Part shown: positions 55,089 through 64,000 of the stretch, piece by piece
How the letters are laid out: each line of letters begins with the position of its first letter
Numbering within the stretch: the first letter of the stretch is position 1
Source of the DNA: JBLHGU01 sp047615875
GTDB taxonomy: Bacteria > Pseudomonadota > Gammaproteobacteria > Arenicellales > CAJQKF01
DNA: 64,000 nucleotides
Direction: 5' to 3'
NCBI GenBank assembly: GCA_047615875.1
Contig: JBLHGU010000001.1
Span: forward strand, 62,001 to 126,000
The notes under the pieces: generated by a model
What the model was told of the DNA's origin: nothing
Database searches by the model: none
What the model saw: the letters and a program-made list of their open reading frames with translations, nothing else
Translations under genes and position numbers: made by a program

Positions 55089-58028
55089 TCAGTTGGTTCC
55101 CGATGCATCTTCGATTGTTGGTAGGGCGGAGATACTTGTCCAATGCACTAGCAGTGCATTTGTGGATTTTTCGATCAGTTCTAATAATAGTTGATCAGAA
55201 TTTTCGATAAGCTCAGTCTGATTGTGAGATTGCTCCAACCTCGCTGACAAATTATGCAACTGGTCCAGACCAATGCTACCTGCGGCACTCTTGACACGAT
55301 GGGCAGCCGCCGCAGCCTGCTTGTGATCGGTAATGCTGAATGCCAGCGTATAGTCTTGTAGGCATTTTTTACTTGATTGCAAATATAGGTCGACAATTTC
55401 CTGTATCGCAGAAGTACCCAGAATATCGTGGTCGCGTTCCAGCGAAGAACGGTCTAACAGCCTGACTGTTACAGTTTTTTCGGTTAAAGAAACTGTTTGT
55501 GGTTCGTCGTCCATCACCCGTGCCAGTGTGTCAAGCAGGATGTCAGGATTAAACGGCTTGCCCAGATAACCGTTCATACCGGCATTTAAGTATTCATCAA
55601 TCTCCTCTCTGAAAATATGCGCTGACATGGCGATAATTGGCAACTTGCACAATTGCTTGTTTTGGTCAGCTCGAATTCTGCGTGTGGTTTCAACGCCATC
55701 TAAACCTGGCAGACCAATGTCCATCAACACCACATCCGGTAACTTACTGCTATTTTTGAGCTTGTTAATTGCCTCAAAACCAGAGCTTGCCGGTTCAACC
55801 GAGTGTCCAGTATTTTCCAGATAACGTCGGGTTACCATCGCATTGACCGGGTCGTCTTCCACTACTAACAACTTAAGTGGTCTCTGCGGTCTTTGATGGA
55901 TTACGGGGGTATGGTATTCACTAAATGGCGTTGTGGTTTTTTTCAGTTGAAGATCAACTTGAAACTCCGTGTGTTTGTTCGGAGTGCTGTCTACACTTAT
56001 CTTGCCACCCATAGCCTGCACCAGTCGCCGGCTTATTGCGAGGCCGAGCCCAGTACCACCCTGTTTGCGAGCAATGGAGGCGTCTACCTGGGTAAATGGT
56101 TCAAAAATATTGTCGAGTAATGCCTTCGGAATGCCCACACCTGTATCGGATACCGTGAATCGTATATCGCAACTGTTATCGGCATTGTCATTTAATAGTT
56201 CAATTATTAATTCAATTTGCCCCTTGTCGGTGAACTTGATGGCATTGTTCAGCAGGTTAGTTAATACCTGTCTAATTCGTTCTCCGTCCCCTTCTAGATA
56301 GCTGTCTATGTCCGGGTCGATTGCAAAAGAAAGTTCCAGACCTTTGTCAGTGGCTGGAGACTTCATTAGGGCAATTAGATCCAGAGCCATAGTCGCCAGG
56401 TCGAATGGACGATACTCAAGCCGAACTTCGCCACTTTCAAACTTGGCTAGATCAAGTATATCGTTCACAATGTTTAGCAAAGAACCACCGGCGGTTCGTA
56501 AGGCATGGATATATTCGCTCTGATCATCGCTACTGCCACCTTGTTCCAGCAACTGAGTAGTGCCGAGCATGCCGCTTACCGGTGTCCTCAACTCATGGCT
56601 CATAGTGGCGAGAAAAGTTGTTTTGGCGCGATTGGCGCGCTCGGCCTTCTCTCGTGCCAGCTCATGTTGCGAGACTGAATCGGCTAGTCTGGTATTGGTT
56701 TGTTCCAGTTCAGTTGTGCGCTCACTGACGAGTTGTTCAAGATGCTGTTGATAATCCTTAATTTCAACTTCAAGTTGTTCCCGCGCCAGGGCATTATCGC
56801 GGAATACATTCAGGGCAGAGGCCATACTGGCCAGTTCATCATTGCCATCCAGCTGTAGAGAACTGGATAAATCGCCTGAGGCGATATTTCGTGTTGTTTG
56901 TTCAAGTTCTTTCAAACGTCGAATCACGCGGCGCTGCAAAAACCACCAGAACAGTATTAATACCGCTAGAGCCGTGATAACGGCGATTGCCAGAAATGTC
57001 GAACGACTCGATTTTAACGAACGTTCTGCCCGATCGGTGGAGCGGTCAATCATACGACTCGCATCATTAACCAGTTTAGAAGTGCTGATAGTCAGATTGC
57101 TTGCAAGCGTGTTATTGAGTGCAACAAGGTCATCAATTGCACTGTTACTTTCCAGAGCCTGGACACGCAAATTGAATAAACTTTCAGGGTTGCTGTGATA
57201 GGTGGCTTCGTCAATTTGATTGAGTAGATGAGTTGCCTGAGATTTACGGCCGGGGTCCACAACATCCGCCAGACGGCGTCGAAGAATTCGTAAATCGAGA
57301 CGCAATCGGCGTTCAAGCTCCTGTATCTGAGACAACCTTACTTCGCGATTAGCCTGGGCCAGGTAAGAGCCCAGTCGCGCGCTACGTAGCCGCAACTCGA
57401 ACATCCGCTCAAGACCATCCAGATCTACCTCTACGAGCCTGTCCAGAGCGTTGAATGCACTGTCACTTGAGTCGCTTGTCTCGATTAAATCATAAAGACC
57501 GGCCGAAGTCGCAGTGGCACCAGAGGCAGCATTTGCCACCAGCGATTCGGAGAGCTCGGTTAACTCATCTGCGGCCCTAATTAGGCGGGAAGATAGCTTT
57601 CCGGCCTCGTCCTGTAATCTGATTCGTTTGCCGACCAACTCATTCTGGAAAATTAAATTATCACGAATTTCCTGGACAATGTTTTGCAGCAGGCGTATCG
57701 ATTCCGCATCGAAACCGCTTTGTTGTAAAGTATCAACGAGCATTAAAAGTCGATAGGATTGCCCATCAAGAAATTCGTTAACCAGGGCGCGGTCAGCTTC
57801 CGATGTACTTTTTGCCAGCCGACCTGCAGATGCCACGATTCCTGCGTTAATCTCAGCCAGTTGTTGCGCTTCACGCATAGTGGGGATAGCATTGCCAATA
57901 ACAGACTGCTGGCTGATGGCGATATTTTCAAAGCCATACCAGGCGGTAACCGCGATAATTATCGCTAGCGTAAACGTCCCGCCAAATGCGAGCAGCAGTT
58001 TGGCACTGATACTGAGTCGACTAAGCAT
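55089..58028 (-). CDS. torS: Hybrid sensor histidine kinase, TorS-like
   Basis: The protein has 979 residues. Two membrane segments (about 10-30 and 345-365) frame a large helical periplasmic sensor. HAMP, a coiled coil, HisKA with H478 (MSHELRTP), HATPase (LSNLLNNAIKFTDKG-type N-box, DTGVGIP), a receiver with D770 (LMDIGLPG) and a C-terminal HPt with H910 (AHRVKSAAGS) follow. This tripartite phosphorelay and length are those of TorS. Its start codon overlaps the start of torT on the other strand by 2 bases. Confidence 0.85.
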   Translation of the reverse strand: MLSRLSISAKLLLAFGGTFTLAIIIAVTAWYGFENIAISQQSVIGNAIPTMREAQQLAEINAGIVASAGRLAKSTSEADRALVNEFLDGQSYRLLMLVDTLQQSGFDAESIRLLQNIVQEIRDNLIFQNELVGKRIRLQDEAGKLSSRLIRAADELTELSESLVANAASGATATSAGLYDLIETSDSSDSAFNALDRLVEVDLDGLERMFELRLRSARLGSYLAQANREVRLSQIQELERRLRLDLRILRRRLADVVDPGRKSQATHLLNQIDEATYHSNPESLFNLRVQALESNSAIDDLVALNNTLASNLTISTSKLVNDASRMIDRSTDRAERSLKSSRSTFLAIAVITALAVLILFWWFLQRRVIRRLKELEQTTRNIASGDLSSSLQLDGNDELASMASALNVFRDNALAREQLEVEIKDYQQHLEQLVSERTTELEQTNTRLADSVSQHELAREKAERANRAKTTFLATMSHELRTPVSGMLGTTQLLEQGGSSDDQSEYIHALRTAGGSLLNIVNDILDLAKFESGEVRLEYRPFDLATMALDLIALMKSPATDKGLELSFAIDPDIDSYLEGDGERIRQVLTNLLNNAIKFTDKGQIELIIELLNDNADNSCDIRFTVSDTGVGIPKALLDNIFEPFTQVDASIARKQGGTGLGLAISRRLVQAMGGKISVDSTPNKHTEFQVDLQLKKTTTPFSEYHTPVIHQRPQRPLKLLVVEDDPVNAMVTRRYLENTGHSVEPASSGFEAINKLKNSSKLPDVVLMDIGLPGLDGVETTRRIRADQNKQLCKLPIIAMSAHIFREEIDEYLNAGMNGYLGKPFNPDILLDTLARVMDDEPQTVSLTEKTVTVRLLDRSSLERDHDILGTSAIQEIVDLYLQSSKKCLQDYTLAFSITDHKQAAAAAHRVKSAAGSIGLDQLHNLSARLEQSHNQTELIENSDQLLLELIEKSTNALLVHWTSISALPTIEDASGTN

Positions 58029-59142
58029 GTATGAAGACTACACCAAACCAATAGCTTTTTGTGTAAGCAAGCAATTCTTCGTGTTGCTTTTGTTGCTTGG
58101 AATGCACAGTGTTTGTTTATCTGAGCCTCGGGCCACCTGGACGCTGACTGAATGGGTGCCGGCTTTTGACTATTCCGGACAATCTAAGCCCATCGAATAT
58201 CTCCCAGCCAGTCCAGCCAAAGCATCATGGACTTTATGTGTTTCTTATCCCCACTTAAAGGATGCCTACTGGCTGAGTGTTAATTACGGAATGGTGGAGG
58301 AGGCGAGTCGCCTTGGAGTCGGCTTAAAGCTGGTTGAAGCAGGTGGCTATCCGAATTTGCAACGACAGATTGATCAAGTTAATCAGTGCGTCAATGAAGG
58401 TGCCGACGCACTGATTCTTGGCACAGTATCTTTTCACGGCATGACGCCAACCGTGTTATCAGTAGCGAAATCTATGCCAGTATTGGCTACGGTGAATGAT
58501 ATTTCGGATCATGGTATTAGTGCCAAGGCTGGAGTTTCCTGGTACGAGATGTCCGCGGTAGTTGGTCGTTGGTTAGCCAAGCGTCATCCCAGCGGCAGCA
58601 AGCCGGTTAATGTGGCCTGGTTTCCTGGTCCATCCGGCGCAGGCTGGGTCGGCTTTCACGATCGAGGATTTCGTGAAAGTATCAGTAATAGCGCGATTAA
58701 TATTCTGGAGACTTACTGGGGCGATACGGGTAAGGAAATACAGCGCACACTGGTACAACAGGCATTAGATAACCATAGCAAGATCGACTACATCGTTGGA
58801 AATGCGCTTATGGCCGAGGCCGCCATTAGTGTGTTAAGAAAACGCGAATTGTCAAATCAGGTTTCAATCATCAGCACCTACTTTACTCATGGCGTGTCCA
58901 GAGGAATCAAACGCGGAAAGATTCTGTTGGCTCCGACCGATGCACCCGTAGTGCAGGGACGACTGAGCATTAATCAGGCGGTGCGAATACTCGAAGGCAG
59001 ACCGTTTACCCGACACGCCGGGCCTGAAATTCGATTGTTAAACAGTGACAATATTTCGGATCAATTGCTGGGAGAATCCCTGGCACCACCAACATTTCTG
59101 CCCATGTTTAAAATTGATGCGAAGTTTGGTTATGAAAATTAG
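58027..59142 (+). CDS. torT: TMAO-binding periplasmic sensor protein, TorT-like
   Basis: The protein has 371 residues. A hydrophobic segment at about 18-27 (FFVLLLLLGMHS) after an acidic N-region acts as a signal peptide. The fold is a periplasmic binding protein of the sugar-binding type: LCVSYPHLKDAYWLSVNYGM, GADALILGTVSFHG, and VAWFPGPSGAGWVGFHDRGF. TorT binds TMAO and presents it to TorS. The frame is open upstream into torS, but the ATG at 58027 is the only fitting start. Its divergent pairing with torS is the usual arrangement. Confidence 0.85.
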   Translation: MYEDYTKPIAFCVSKQFFVLLLLLGMHSVCLSEPRATWTLTEWVPAFDYSGQSKPIEYLPASPAKASWTLCVSYPHLKDAYWLSVNYGMVEEASRLGVGLKLVEAGGYPNLQRQIDQVNQCVNEGADALILGTVSFHGMTPTVLSVAKSMPVLATVNDISDHGISAKAGVSWYEMSAVVGRWLAKRHPSGSKPVNVAWFPGPSGAGWVGFHDRGFRESISNSAINILETYWGDTGKEIQRTLVQQALDNHSKIDYIVGNALMAEAAISVLRKRELSNQVSIISTYFTHGVSRGIKRGKILLAPTDAPVVQGRLSINQAVRILEGRPFTRHAGPEIRLLNSDNISDQLLGESLAPPTFLPMFKIDAKFGYEN

Positions 59143-59189
59143 CCTACACAAATTGCAATAAGAATATCTTGTCAGCATGCGGTTTAAAG

Positions 59190-59873
59190 CTACAGCTGCA
59201 GTATAAAACGGGTTCGAAACTCCCGATTTATAAGTACCATTAAGACAAGTCCGGTAGAAATAATAAAAAGCCTGGCATCGAGGAACCATGACAATTCTGC
59301 CAGGGCAAAGAAATAGGCTCGTATCCCACGGTTGAAATGATTTGAAGATAGCCGGTTTAGGCGCGTTGCCTTATCCACATAATCATTGGCTGTGACATCA
59401 TCAGTGCCGATTGGCGGAGCGGCGCCGAACAGAATGGAATTCCAGTTGGCGAGTCGAAAAGCCCAGGCGAATTTGAAGAACGCATAGATGAAGATCAATA
59501 CCAATAACAGAATTTTAAATTCCCACTGAACCCGGTTGTTGGTCTCCATATACGGCAGGTCTTCCATAACAAGAATGGCCTGATCGGTGGCCCCTAACAG
59601 TGCCAATGACCCACCAATGGCCAGTATCGTTGTAGTCGCAAAAAAACCGATGTTGTGAAGCATATTGCTATGCAGCTGTGCGTCGATAATACGTATCTCT
59701 CGCCGCAGCATTTGCTGTATCCACTCACGACGATATTTAGCCATGGTCGTACTGATGCTGTACTGGTTTAGTCTGGTTTGATCAGCGATGAGTGAATAGC
59801 CAATCCAGCTGAGCAGGAACCAGCCAAAGGCATAGCGGTCTAGCAAAGTAAATTGCTCAATCAGTTCATGCAT
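59190..59873 (-). CDS. DUF599-family membrane protein
   Basis: This 227-residue protein has about four hydrophobic segments (near 17-33, 74-93, 120-138 and 200-218). The opening LLDRYAFGWFLLSWIGYSL, the Arg-rich REWIQQMLRREIRIIDAQ and FFATTTILAIGGSLALLGA fit DUF599. Function unknown. Its stop lies 47 bases from the torT stop. Confidence 0.82.
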   Translation of the reverse strand: MHELIEQFTLLDRYAFGWFLLSWIGYSLIADQTRLNQYSISTTMAKYRREWIQQMLRREIRIIDAQLHSNMLHNIGFFATTTILAIGGSLALLGATDQAILVMEDLPYMETNNRVQWEFKILLLVLIFIYAFFKFAWAFRLANWNSILFGAAPPIGTDDVTANDYVDKATRLNRLSSNHFNRGIRAYFFALAELSWFLDARLFIISTGLVLMVLINREFRTRFILQL

Positions 59874-59912
59874 GGGTTCTTATCTTTCCCTGTAGGCGAT
59901 ATTAGCAAACCG

Positions 59913-60197
59913 CTAATTAGCCATAGAAGAGGTGTGAAATCTTTTAGCCGCCCGTAGTTTTACTCTTGCAGCTTCAATTTCCCGGTCTTTAGCTGGCGCC
60001 GATGTGCTAAGACTTAAAAGTAATTCTTGCACGCACTCAAAAATTTTCTCAACTGCTGTGTCGTAGGCTACGGCATTGGCTTTTGAAGGTTTGGTGCTGC
60101 CTGCTACCTTGCGCACAAACTGCAGCGAAGCATCATGAATTTCCAATTCGGTTGCGGGTGGTTCAAAGTTGAACAGGGGTTTAATGTTTCTACACAC
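59913..60197 (-). CDS. DUF2277-family protein
   Basis: This is a 94-residue protein with a GTG start. MCRNIKPLFNFEPPATELE is the diagnostic N-terminus, and LQFVRKVAGSTKPS follows. Small helical cytoplasmic family of unknown role, often single-copy. It lies 15 bases after the PhyH gene on the same strand, so likely cotranscribed. Confidence 0.85.
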   Translation of the reverse strand: MCRNIKPLFNFEPPATELEIHDASLQFVRKVAGSTKPSKANAVAYDTAVEKIFECVQELLLSLSTSAPAKDREIEAARVKLRAAKRFHTSSMAN

Positions 60198-60212
60198 GAT
60201 AAGAACCTCGAG

Positions 60213-61010
60213 TTAATGACCAATAGTGAAATTATTGCTCTCAGATATGTCCCTGCCACGTACCAGGTACAATGGCCTCTGACCATAGTCATGGGCCATG
60301 TGCGGGGTTGCCATGCCCTGTCCCTTTTTATGATTATAAATGCAGCTGGCTGGCATCAACCTTACAATGAACGCGGCTCGTCGATGTGGCGTCGTATTCG
60401 CCATGGATCCATGAATCATATACACATCGTGGAGTGAGATCTGACCGGCTTTTAGAATCAGCGGTTCAGCAGTCTGTGCATTAAAATGTTCGCTATCACA
60501 AACCTGATTAATAACCAGTTGTGAATCTTCCTCCCAGTGGTGGCTGAAAATCTGCCTGGATTTATGCGAGCCGGGAATCATTGTCATGGGCCCGTTATCA
60601 AGGGTGACATCATCCAGTGCAATCCAGATGCTTAAAGTCTCCAGTGGTTCAATGGGATAGTAGTCGCCGTCCTGGTGCCACGGAGTCTGTTTACCATCCT
60701 TAGCCGGTTTGCCGAATATTGTCGTGCCCCACAAAATTATATCATCGCCGATTAACTGAGCAGCCATGTCGAGAAGGTCTGGGTGGCTGGCAATTTCTAA
60801 AAATCCTCGCGAACCCTTAACGCCCTGTGCACCAGGTTTTTCTAGATGAGGCCCAAGCATTATGTCAGATCGTATTTCCGGGTTGCGCAGCAACAGCGCG
60901 GCATACTCGGCACGAAGATTTTCCAATACGGGGTCGGATAATTGGTAGTCGGGGACAACGTATCCTTTCTGCCTGTAGTTTTCGATCTGATCTGTTGTGA
61001 GTTTTGTCAT
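60213..61010 (-). CDS. Phytanoyl-CoA dioxygenase (PhyH)-family oxygenase
   Basis: This is a 265-residue 2OG/Fe(II) oxygenase. Iron ligands are H112 and D114 (PWHQDGDYYP) and H200 (VYMIHGSMANTTPHR); the Arg at 210-211 should bind 2-oxoglutarate. Bacterial PhyH members hydroxylate ectoine and other small molecules; the ectoine-type signature is not evident here. Substrate unknown. It is the third Fe/2OG oxygenase of the window. Confidence 0.85.
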   Translation of the reverse strand: MTKLTTDQIENYRQKGYVVPDYQLSDPVLENLRAEYAALLLRNPEIRSDIMLGPHLEKPGAQGVKGSRGFLEIASHPDLLDMAAQLIGDDIILWGTTIFGKPAKDGKQTPWHQDGDYYPIEPLETLSIWIALDDVTLDNGPMTMIPGSHKSRQIFSHHWEEDSQLVINQVCDSEHFNAQTAEPLILKAGQISLHDVYMIHGSMANTTPHRRAAFIVRLMPASCIYNHKKGQGMATPHMAHDYGQRPLYLVRGRDISESNNFTIGH

Positions 61011-61190
61011 GGAACTAAATCTTTAATCATCCATTAGTATATGTTTGCTGAATTGATTATTGTAACGATTTTTTCTGCCTGGAAAACCCTCGAATCTATG
61101 ATTATTTACATCGTTGACTTTATTGAGAGATTCGACTGAATTAGAATGACCATTCCTGAATATTAGTTTATCTGACGAGACTATTTACCT

Positions 61191-62198
61191 ATGGGCAATT
61201 CGAGCCTTATTGAAAGCGAAGTTGATCTGGACCTGGACGGTTATCAGCATGGCTATTTGCGATTGCCCCATTCTGTTCATCGTTCAGCCTATGGTTGGAT
61301 TCCCATCCCCATTGTTTCGGTCAAAAATGGTAATGGACCGGTAGTTTTGTTGCTGGCCGGTGTCCATGGCGACGAATTTGAAGGCCAAGTTGCATTAACT
61401 GATCTGGTGCAGTCGCTTAAACCAGAAAAAATAAGCGGGCAGGTGATCATACTTCCCATGGCGAATTTTCCAGCAGCCCAGGCCGGATTACGAACATCGC
61501 CAATTGACGAGGGTAATTTAAATCGTTCATTCCCTGGTGATCCGCAGGGTGGGCCAACCAGTGCAATCGCCCACTATATTGAATCTGAATTGCTTATACG
61601 GGCAGATTATTTGCTGGATATCCACTCTGGTGGCAGTTCATTACGCTACGAGACTACACTGTTAATGGCCAGTCATGAGAATGCCGAGAAGCAATCTGAA
61701 GCAGTAGGTCTATTGCAAAGTCTGGGCTTTTCCAAAGCAGTTTTATTTCCCGAAACACCTAATGGTAGTTTTTCTTCTTCAGCAGCAAGACGAAATAATG
61801 TAATAGGTATTACCGCGGAGGTGGCTGGTGGCGGCAATGTGGACACCCAGTCATTAAATATTTTACGTGAAGGTTTGTTGAGATATTTGCATAAGGCTGA
61901 TGTGTTACACGACGAGTATTGCCCTGAAATGCCAAACAAGGCAATGCGGATCTTGAAAATTGAATCACGGGATTGCTATGTATTTGCCAGAGAGGCGGGG
62001 TTATTTGAATCACTGGTAAAAATAGGTGAGCAGGTAAGTGTGGGGCAGATTGCAGGCTATATTCATCATCCTGACACGCCCTGGAAAGTTTCTGATGAGG
62101 TTAAAGTATTAACCCAGGGTGAGGTTGTATGCATGCGATTTCCTGCCTTGACCCGGTGTGGCGACTGTCTATTTGAGGTAGCAGAAAACAGCTATTAA
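61191..62198 (+). CDS. Aspartoacylase/succinylglutamate desuccinylase-family deacylase, DoeB-like
   Basis: This is a 335-residue Zn hydrolase of the M14-like group. LLAGVHGDEFEG supplies His and Glu Zn ligands, LLDIHSGG the second His, and TSPIDEGNLNRSFPGDP the substrate-binding Asn-Arg. The start EVDLDLDGYQHGYLRLPHSV resembles DoeB/EutE, which deacetylate N-acetyl-diaminobutyrate in ectoine breakdown. No other ectoine genes are here, so this is a family-level call. Divergent from the PhyH gene. Confidence 0.8.
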   Translation: MGNSSLIESEVDLDLDGYQHGYLRLPHSVHRSAYGWIPIPIVSVKNGNGPVVLLLAGVHGDEFEGQVALTDLVQSLKPEKISGQVIILPMANFPAAQAGLRTSPIDEGNLNRSFPGDPQGGPTSAIAHYIESELLIRADYLLDIHSGGSSLRYETTLLMASHENAEKQSEAVGLLQSLGFSKAVLFPETPNGSFSSSAARRNNVIGITAEVAGGGNVDTQSLNILREGLLRYLHKADVLHDEYCPEMPNKAMRILKIESRDCYVFAREAGLFESLVKIGEQVSVGQIAGYIHHPDTPWKVSDEVKVLTQGEVVCMRFPALTRCGDCLFEVAENSY

Positions 62199-62245
62199 TA
62201 GACTGGTAATGACCCGAGTCGGGTTCCCTATGTTACTGATTGCAG

Positions 62246-63181
62246 CTAATAACCGAGTTCACGATCTACTTCATGCAATAGAGTTTGCCCAGCAGTAATT
62301 CTTCGATAGTTTTCAACTATATCCCTGAAGCCACTTTCGATATTCCAGCCAGAGATATGTGGGGTGACTCTTACGGCGGGATGATGCCAAAGTGCGCTAT
62401 TTTTATCCAATGGCTCCTGCTCGAAAACATCAAGAACGGCACCGCTGAGACGGCCGCTATCGAGAGAGTTTAATAATGCAGGGGTATCGATCAGATCGCC
62501 CCGCCCAGCATTGATCAATATGGCGCCGGGCTTGAATTGACTTAATCTCCTGGCATCGATCAAATGTAGGGTTTTCGGGGTGGATGGCAAAATGCTAACA
62601 ACATAGTCAGATTGTGAAAGTACTTGCTCTAATCCGTCCGTGCCACTGTAGCTTTCGACCCCGGGTATAGATTTTTGGGAACGACTCCAGCCGGTAACCT
62701 TGAAACCAAAGCTCGCTATAAGTTCCGCTGTGCAGCTGCCGATATGCCCGAGACCAAGAATGCCAACAGTAGTTTCATTATTATGCCGTGGTTCAAACTG
62801 CTTCCAGATTCGCTGCCTGGCCTGATCTTCATAGGTGAAAAGGTGACGTTGGTAACCTAAAATGTAGAGTAGGCTATATTCCGCTATTTCACGGGCCTGG
62901 CTGGTTGGAGCGAGACGAGTAATCCTAATGTGCTCAGGCAGAAGTGGGTCATCAAGAATTAAATTAACACCAGCGCCAAGTTTTTGTACCAATTGCAGAT
63001 TAGGTAACAGATCCCATAATTCTGCCGGTGAATAAGTAATCGCCAGCATGCGCACATCTGGCAGTGCTTGCTCTGGAATTCCACAATATATGGTGACATC
63101 CGGCATAAGTACTGAAAGTTTTTGTTGCAGCTCTTCATCCGGAATCCAGTCCTGATTTCCTGTATATACAAGCAATGACAT
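62246..63181 (-). CDS. D-isomer-specific 2-hydroxyacid dehydrogenase, GhrA-like
   Basis: This is a 311-residue NAD(P) enzyme. LGLGHIGSCTAEL is the cofactor motif; the catalytic triad is Arg (NAGRGDLID), Glu (FEQEPLD) and His (VTPHISGWN). The Trp after the His and the length fit glyoxylate/hydroxypyruvate reductase A. It would reduce glyoxylate or hydroxypyruvate. Convergent with the deacylase, 47 bases between stops. Confidence 0.86.
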   Translation of the reverse strand: MSLLVYTGNQDWIPDEELQQKLSVLMPDVTIYCGIPEQALPDVRMLAITYSPAELWDLLPNLQLVQKLGAGVNLILDDPLLPEHIRITRLAPTSQAREIAEYSLLYILGYQRHLFTYEDQARQRIWKQFEPRHNNETTVGILGLGHIGSCTAELIASFGFKVTGWSRSQKSIPGVESYSGTDGLEQVLSQSDYVVSILPSTPKTLHLIDARRLSQFKPGAILINAGRGDLIDTPALLNSLDSGRLSGAVLDVFEQEPLDKNSALWHHPAVRVTPHISGWNIESGFRDIVENYRRITAGQTLLHEVDRELGY

Positions 63182-63318
63182 TAGAGAATAATAAAGTAGT
63201 GTGTTTCGATAACTAGTTGATGAGCTCTAATATAATTTAGCCTGACGGTCTTTGCATGTAATATGATCGAAAAATCAAACAAATATAGCTTCAAAGCCTG
63301 TTACTGATTAATATAATA

Positions 63319-64000
63319 ATGCAAAAGAAGACTCATATAGATACCTTTGGTGCAACGACGCTGATTGTCTTCTCTGCAGTGTTGGGTCTGAATCAGGTGA
63401 TGGTTAAGATGGTCAATGCCGGGATGCACCCAGTATTTCAGGCCGGACTACGATCATTGTTTGCATTCGGACCGGTGCTCTTATTTGCCTGGTTGGCCCG
63501 TAAGAAACTCTCTGTCACGGATGGTAGTTTGCTGCCCGGTATAGCAATAGGGGTTTTATTCGCCGTAGAGTTCCTGATGTTATTTATCGGGTTAGATCTA
63601 ACCAGCGTGGCCCGGGCGTCTATTTTTATGTACACCATGCCATTTTGGGCGGCTATAGGAGCACATTTTCTGATACCTGGTGAGCGCCTGACTAAAAACA
63701 AATTATTTGGCTTGTCGTTGGCAATATTTGGGGTGGTTATTGCCTTTTCTGATAACGCCACACCTGTTACAAATAGCAGTTTGCTGGGCGATTTCCTTAG
63801 TCTTATGGCGGCGATTTGCTGGACGGGAATCTTGCTGCTGGCTCGCACTACAAAGCTATCGCAAAGCTCACCGGAGTCTCAACTGCTCTATCAACTCGGT
63901 GTGTCGGCTGTTCTACTAATGCCTATCGCACTCTTCATGGGAGATCCTTTTCGAGTTATGACAACGGAACTTTGGGCGATATTCTCCATCCAGGTTTTAC
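63319..64000 (+). CDS. EamA/DMT-family transporter (partial, cut by window end)
   Basis: A frame from the ATG at 63319 stays open to the end of the window (227 codons) and is not interrupted. It encodes repeated hydrophobic segments with the EamA pattern: TLIVFSAVLGLNQVMVKMV, AGLRSLFAFGPVLLFAWL, VARASIFMYTMPFWAAIGAH and GLSLAIFGVVIAFSDN. Drug/metabolite transporters export or import small metabolites. The C-terminal part lies outside. Confidence 0.88.
   Translation, partial: MQKKTHIDTFGATTLIVFSAVLGLNQVMVKMVNAGMHPVFQAGLRSLFAFGPVLLFAWLARKKLSVTDGSLLPGIAIGVLFAVEFLMLFIGLDLTSVARASIFMYTMPFWAAIGAHFLIPGERLTKNKLFGLSLAIFGVVIAFSDNATPVTNSSLLGDFLSLMAAICWTGILLLARTTKLSQSSPESQLLYQLGVSAVLLMPIALFMGDPFRVMTTELWAIFSIQVL

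Noticed and set aside
1..64000. CRISPR arrays, tRNA or rRNA genes, insertion sequences and prophage
   Set aside because: I looked for regularly spaced repeats, cloverleaf patterns, transposases and integrases and saw none that could be supported.

Overview
The window is a 64 kb stretch of a bacterial chromosome of moderate GC content, densely coded except for one decayed segment. It has short intergenic gaps, ATGA-type operon overlaps and Shine-Dalgarno starts. The gene set points to an aerobic, probably marine, heterotrophic proteobacterium that uses methylated amines and other osmolyte nitrogen. The TorT/TorS/TorR trio is typical of gammaproteobacteria, so that class is my best guess, but no rRNA, tRNA or housekeeping marker is present to prove it.

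Layout. (1) 0-8.7 kb: an amide/branched-chain-type ABC importer (binding protein, two permeases, two ATPases), a GntR/FCD regulator, and a three-gene set like N-methylglutamate synthase (MgsABC/GlxBCD). (2) 8.7-14.1 kb: a glycosyltransferase, a nucleosidase-like protein, an SDR, a conserved unknown, a large MscS channel and a small cupin. (3) 14.1-20.6 kb: a decayed segment of low coding density. It holds an enolase-superfamily gene with a nonsense codon at position 5, a frameshifted NUDIX gene and a multiply broken beta-helix gene; the one clearly intact gene is a class V aminotransferase. (4) 20.6-28.3 kb: a FadR-type regulator divergent from an operon of an FAD amine oxidase-like protein, a glutamine-synthetase-like ligase, a second MgsABC/GlxBCD set and a small unknown, closed by a strong terminator. 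(5) 28.4-35.7 kb: a GGCT-like protein, two divergent class III cyclases, two SDRs, and the GDP-fucose pair gmd-fcl. (6) 35.9-41.1 kb: trimethylamine monooxygenase (tmm), a TauD-like oxygenase, a non-pyrrolysine MttB-family protein and an MFS transporter. (7) 41.4-51.6 kb: a dipeptide-type ABC importer with a fused double ATPase, a BesD-like 2OG oxygenase, an HpaB-type flavin monooxygenase and a glycosyltransferase-like protein. (8) 51.6-59.1 kb: a DUF1989-GcvT fusion that fits TMAO demethylase (tdm), divergent from torR, with torS and torT. (9) 59.2-64 kb: DUF599, DUF2277, PhyH, an aspartoacylase/DoeB-like deacylase, a 2-hydroxyacid dehydrogenase and the start of an EamA transporter.

How it may work together (inference): Tmm would oxidise trimethylamine to TMAO, and Tdm would split TMAO to dimethylamine and formaldehyde using a folate-binding domain. 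The TMAO-sensing TorTSR phosphorelay next to tdm probably controls this step, and no TMAO reductase is in the window. Dimethylamine monooxygenase is absent. The ligase + GlxBCD + FAD oxidase operon could handle monomethylamine by the gamma-glutamylmethylamide/N-methylglutamate route, with a single-subunit oxidase where the known pathway uses a heterotetramer. The second GlxBCD set is tied to its own importer, so it probably serves a different or imported amine.
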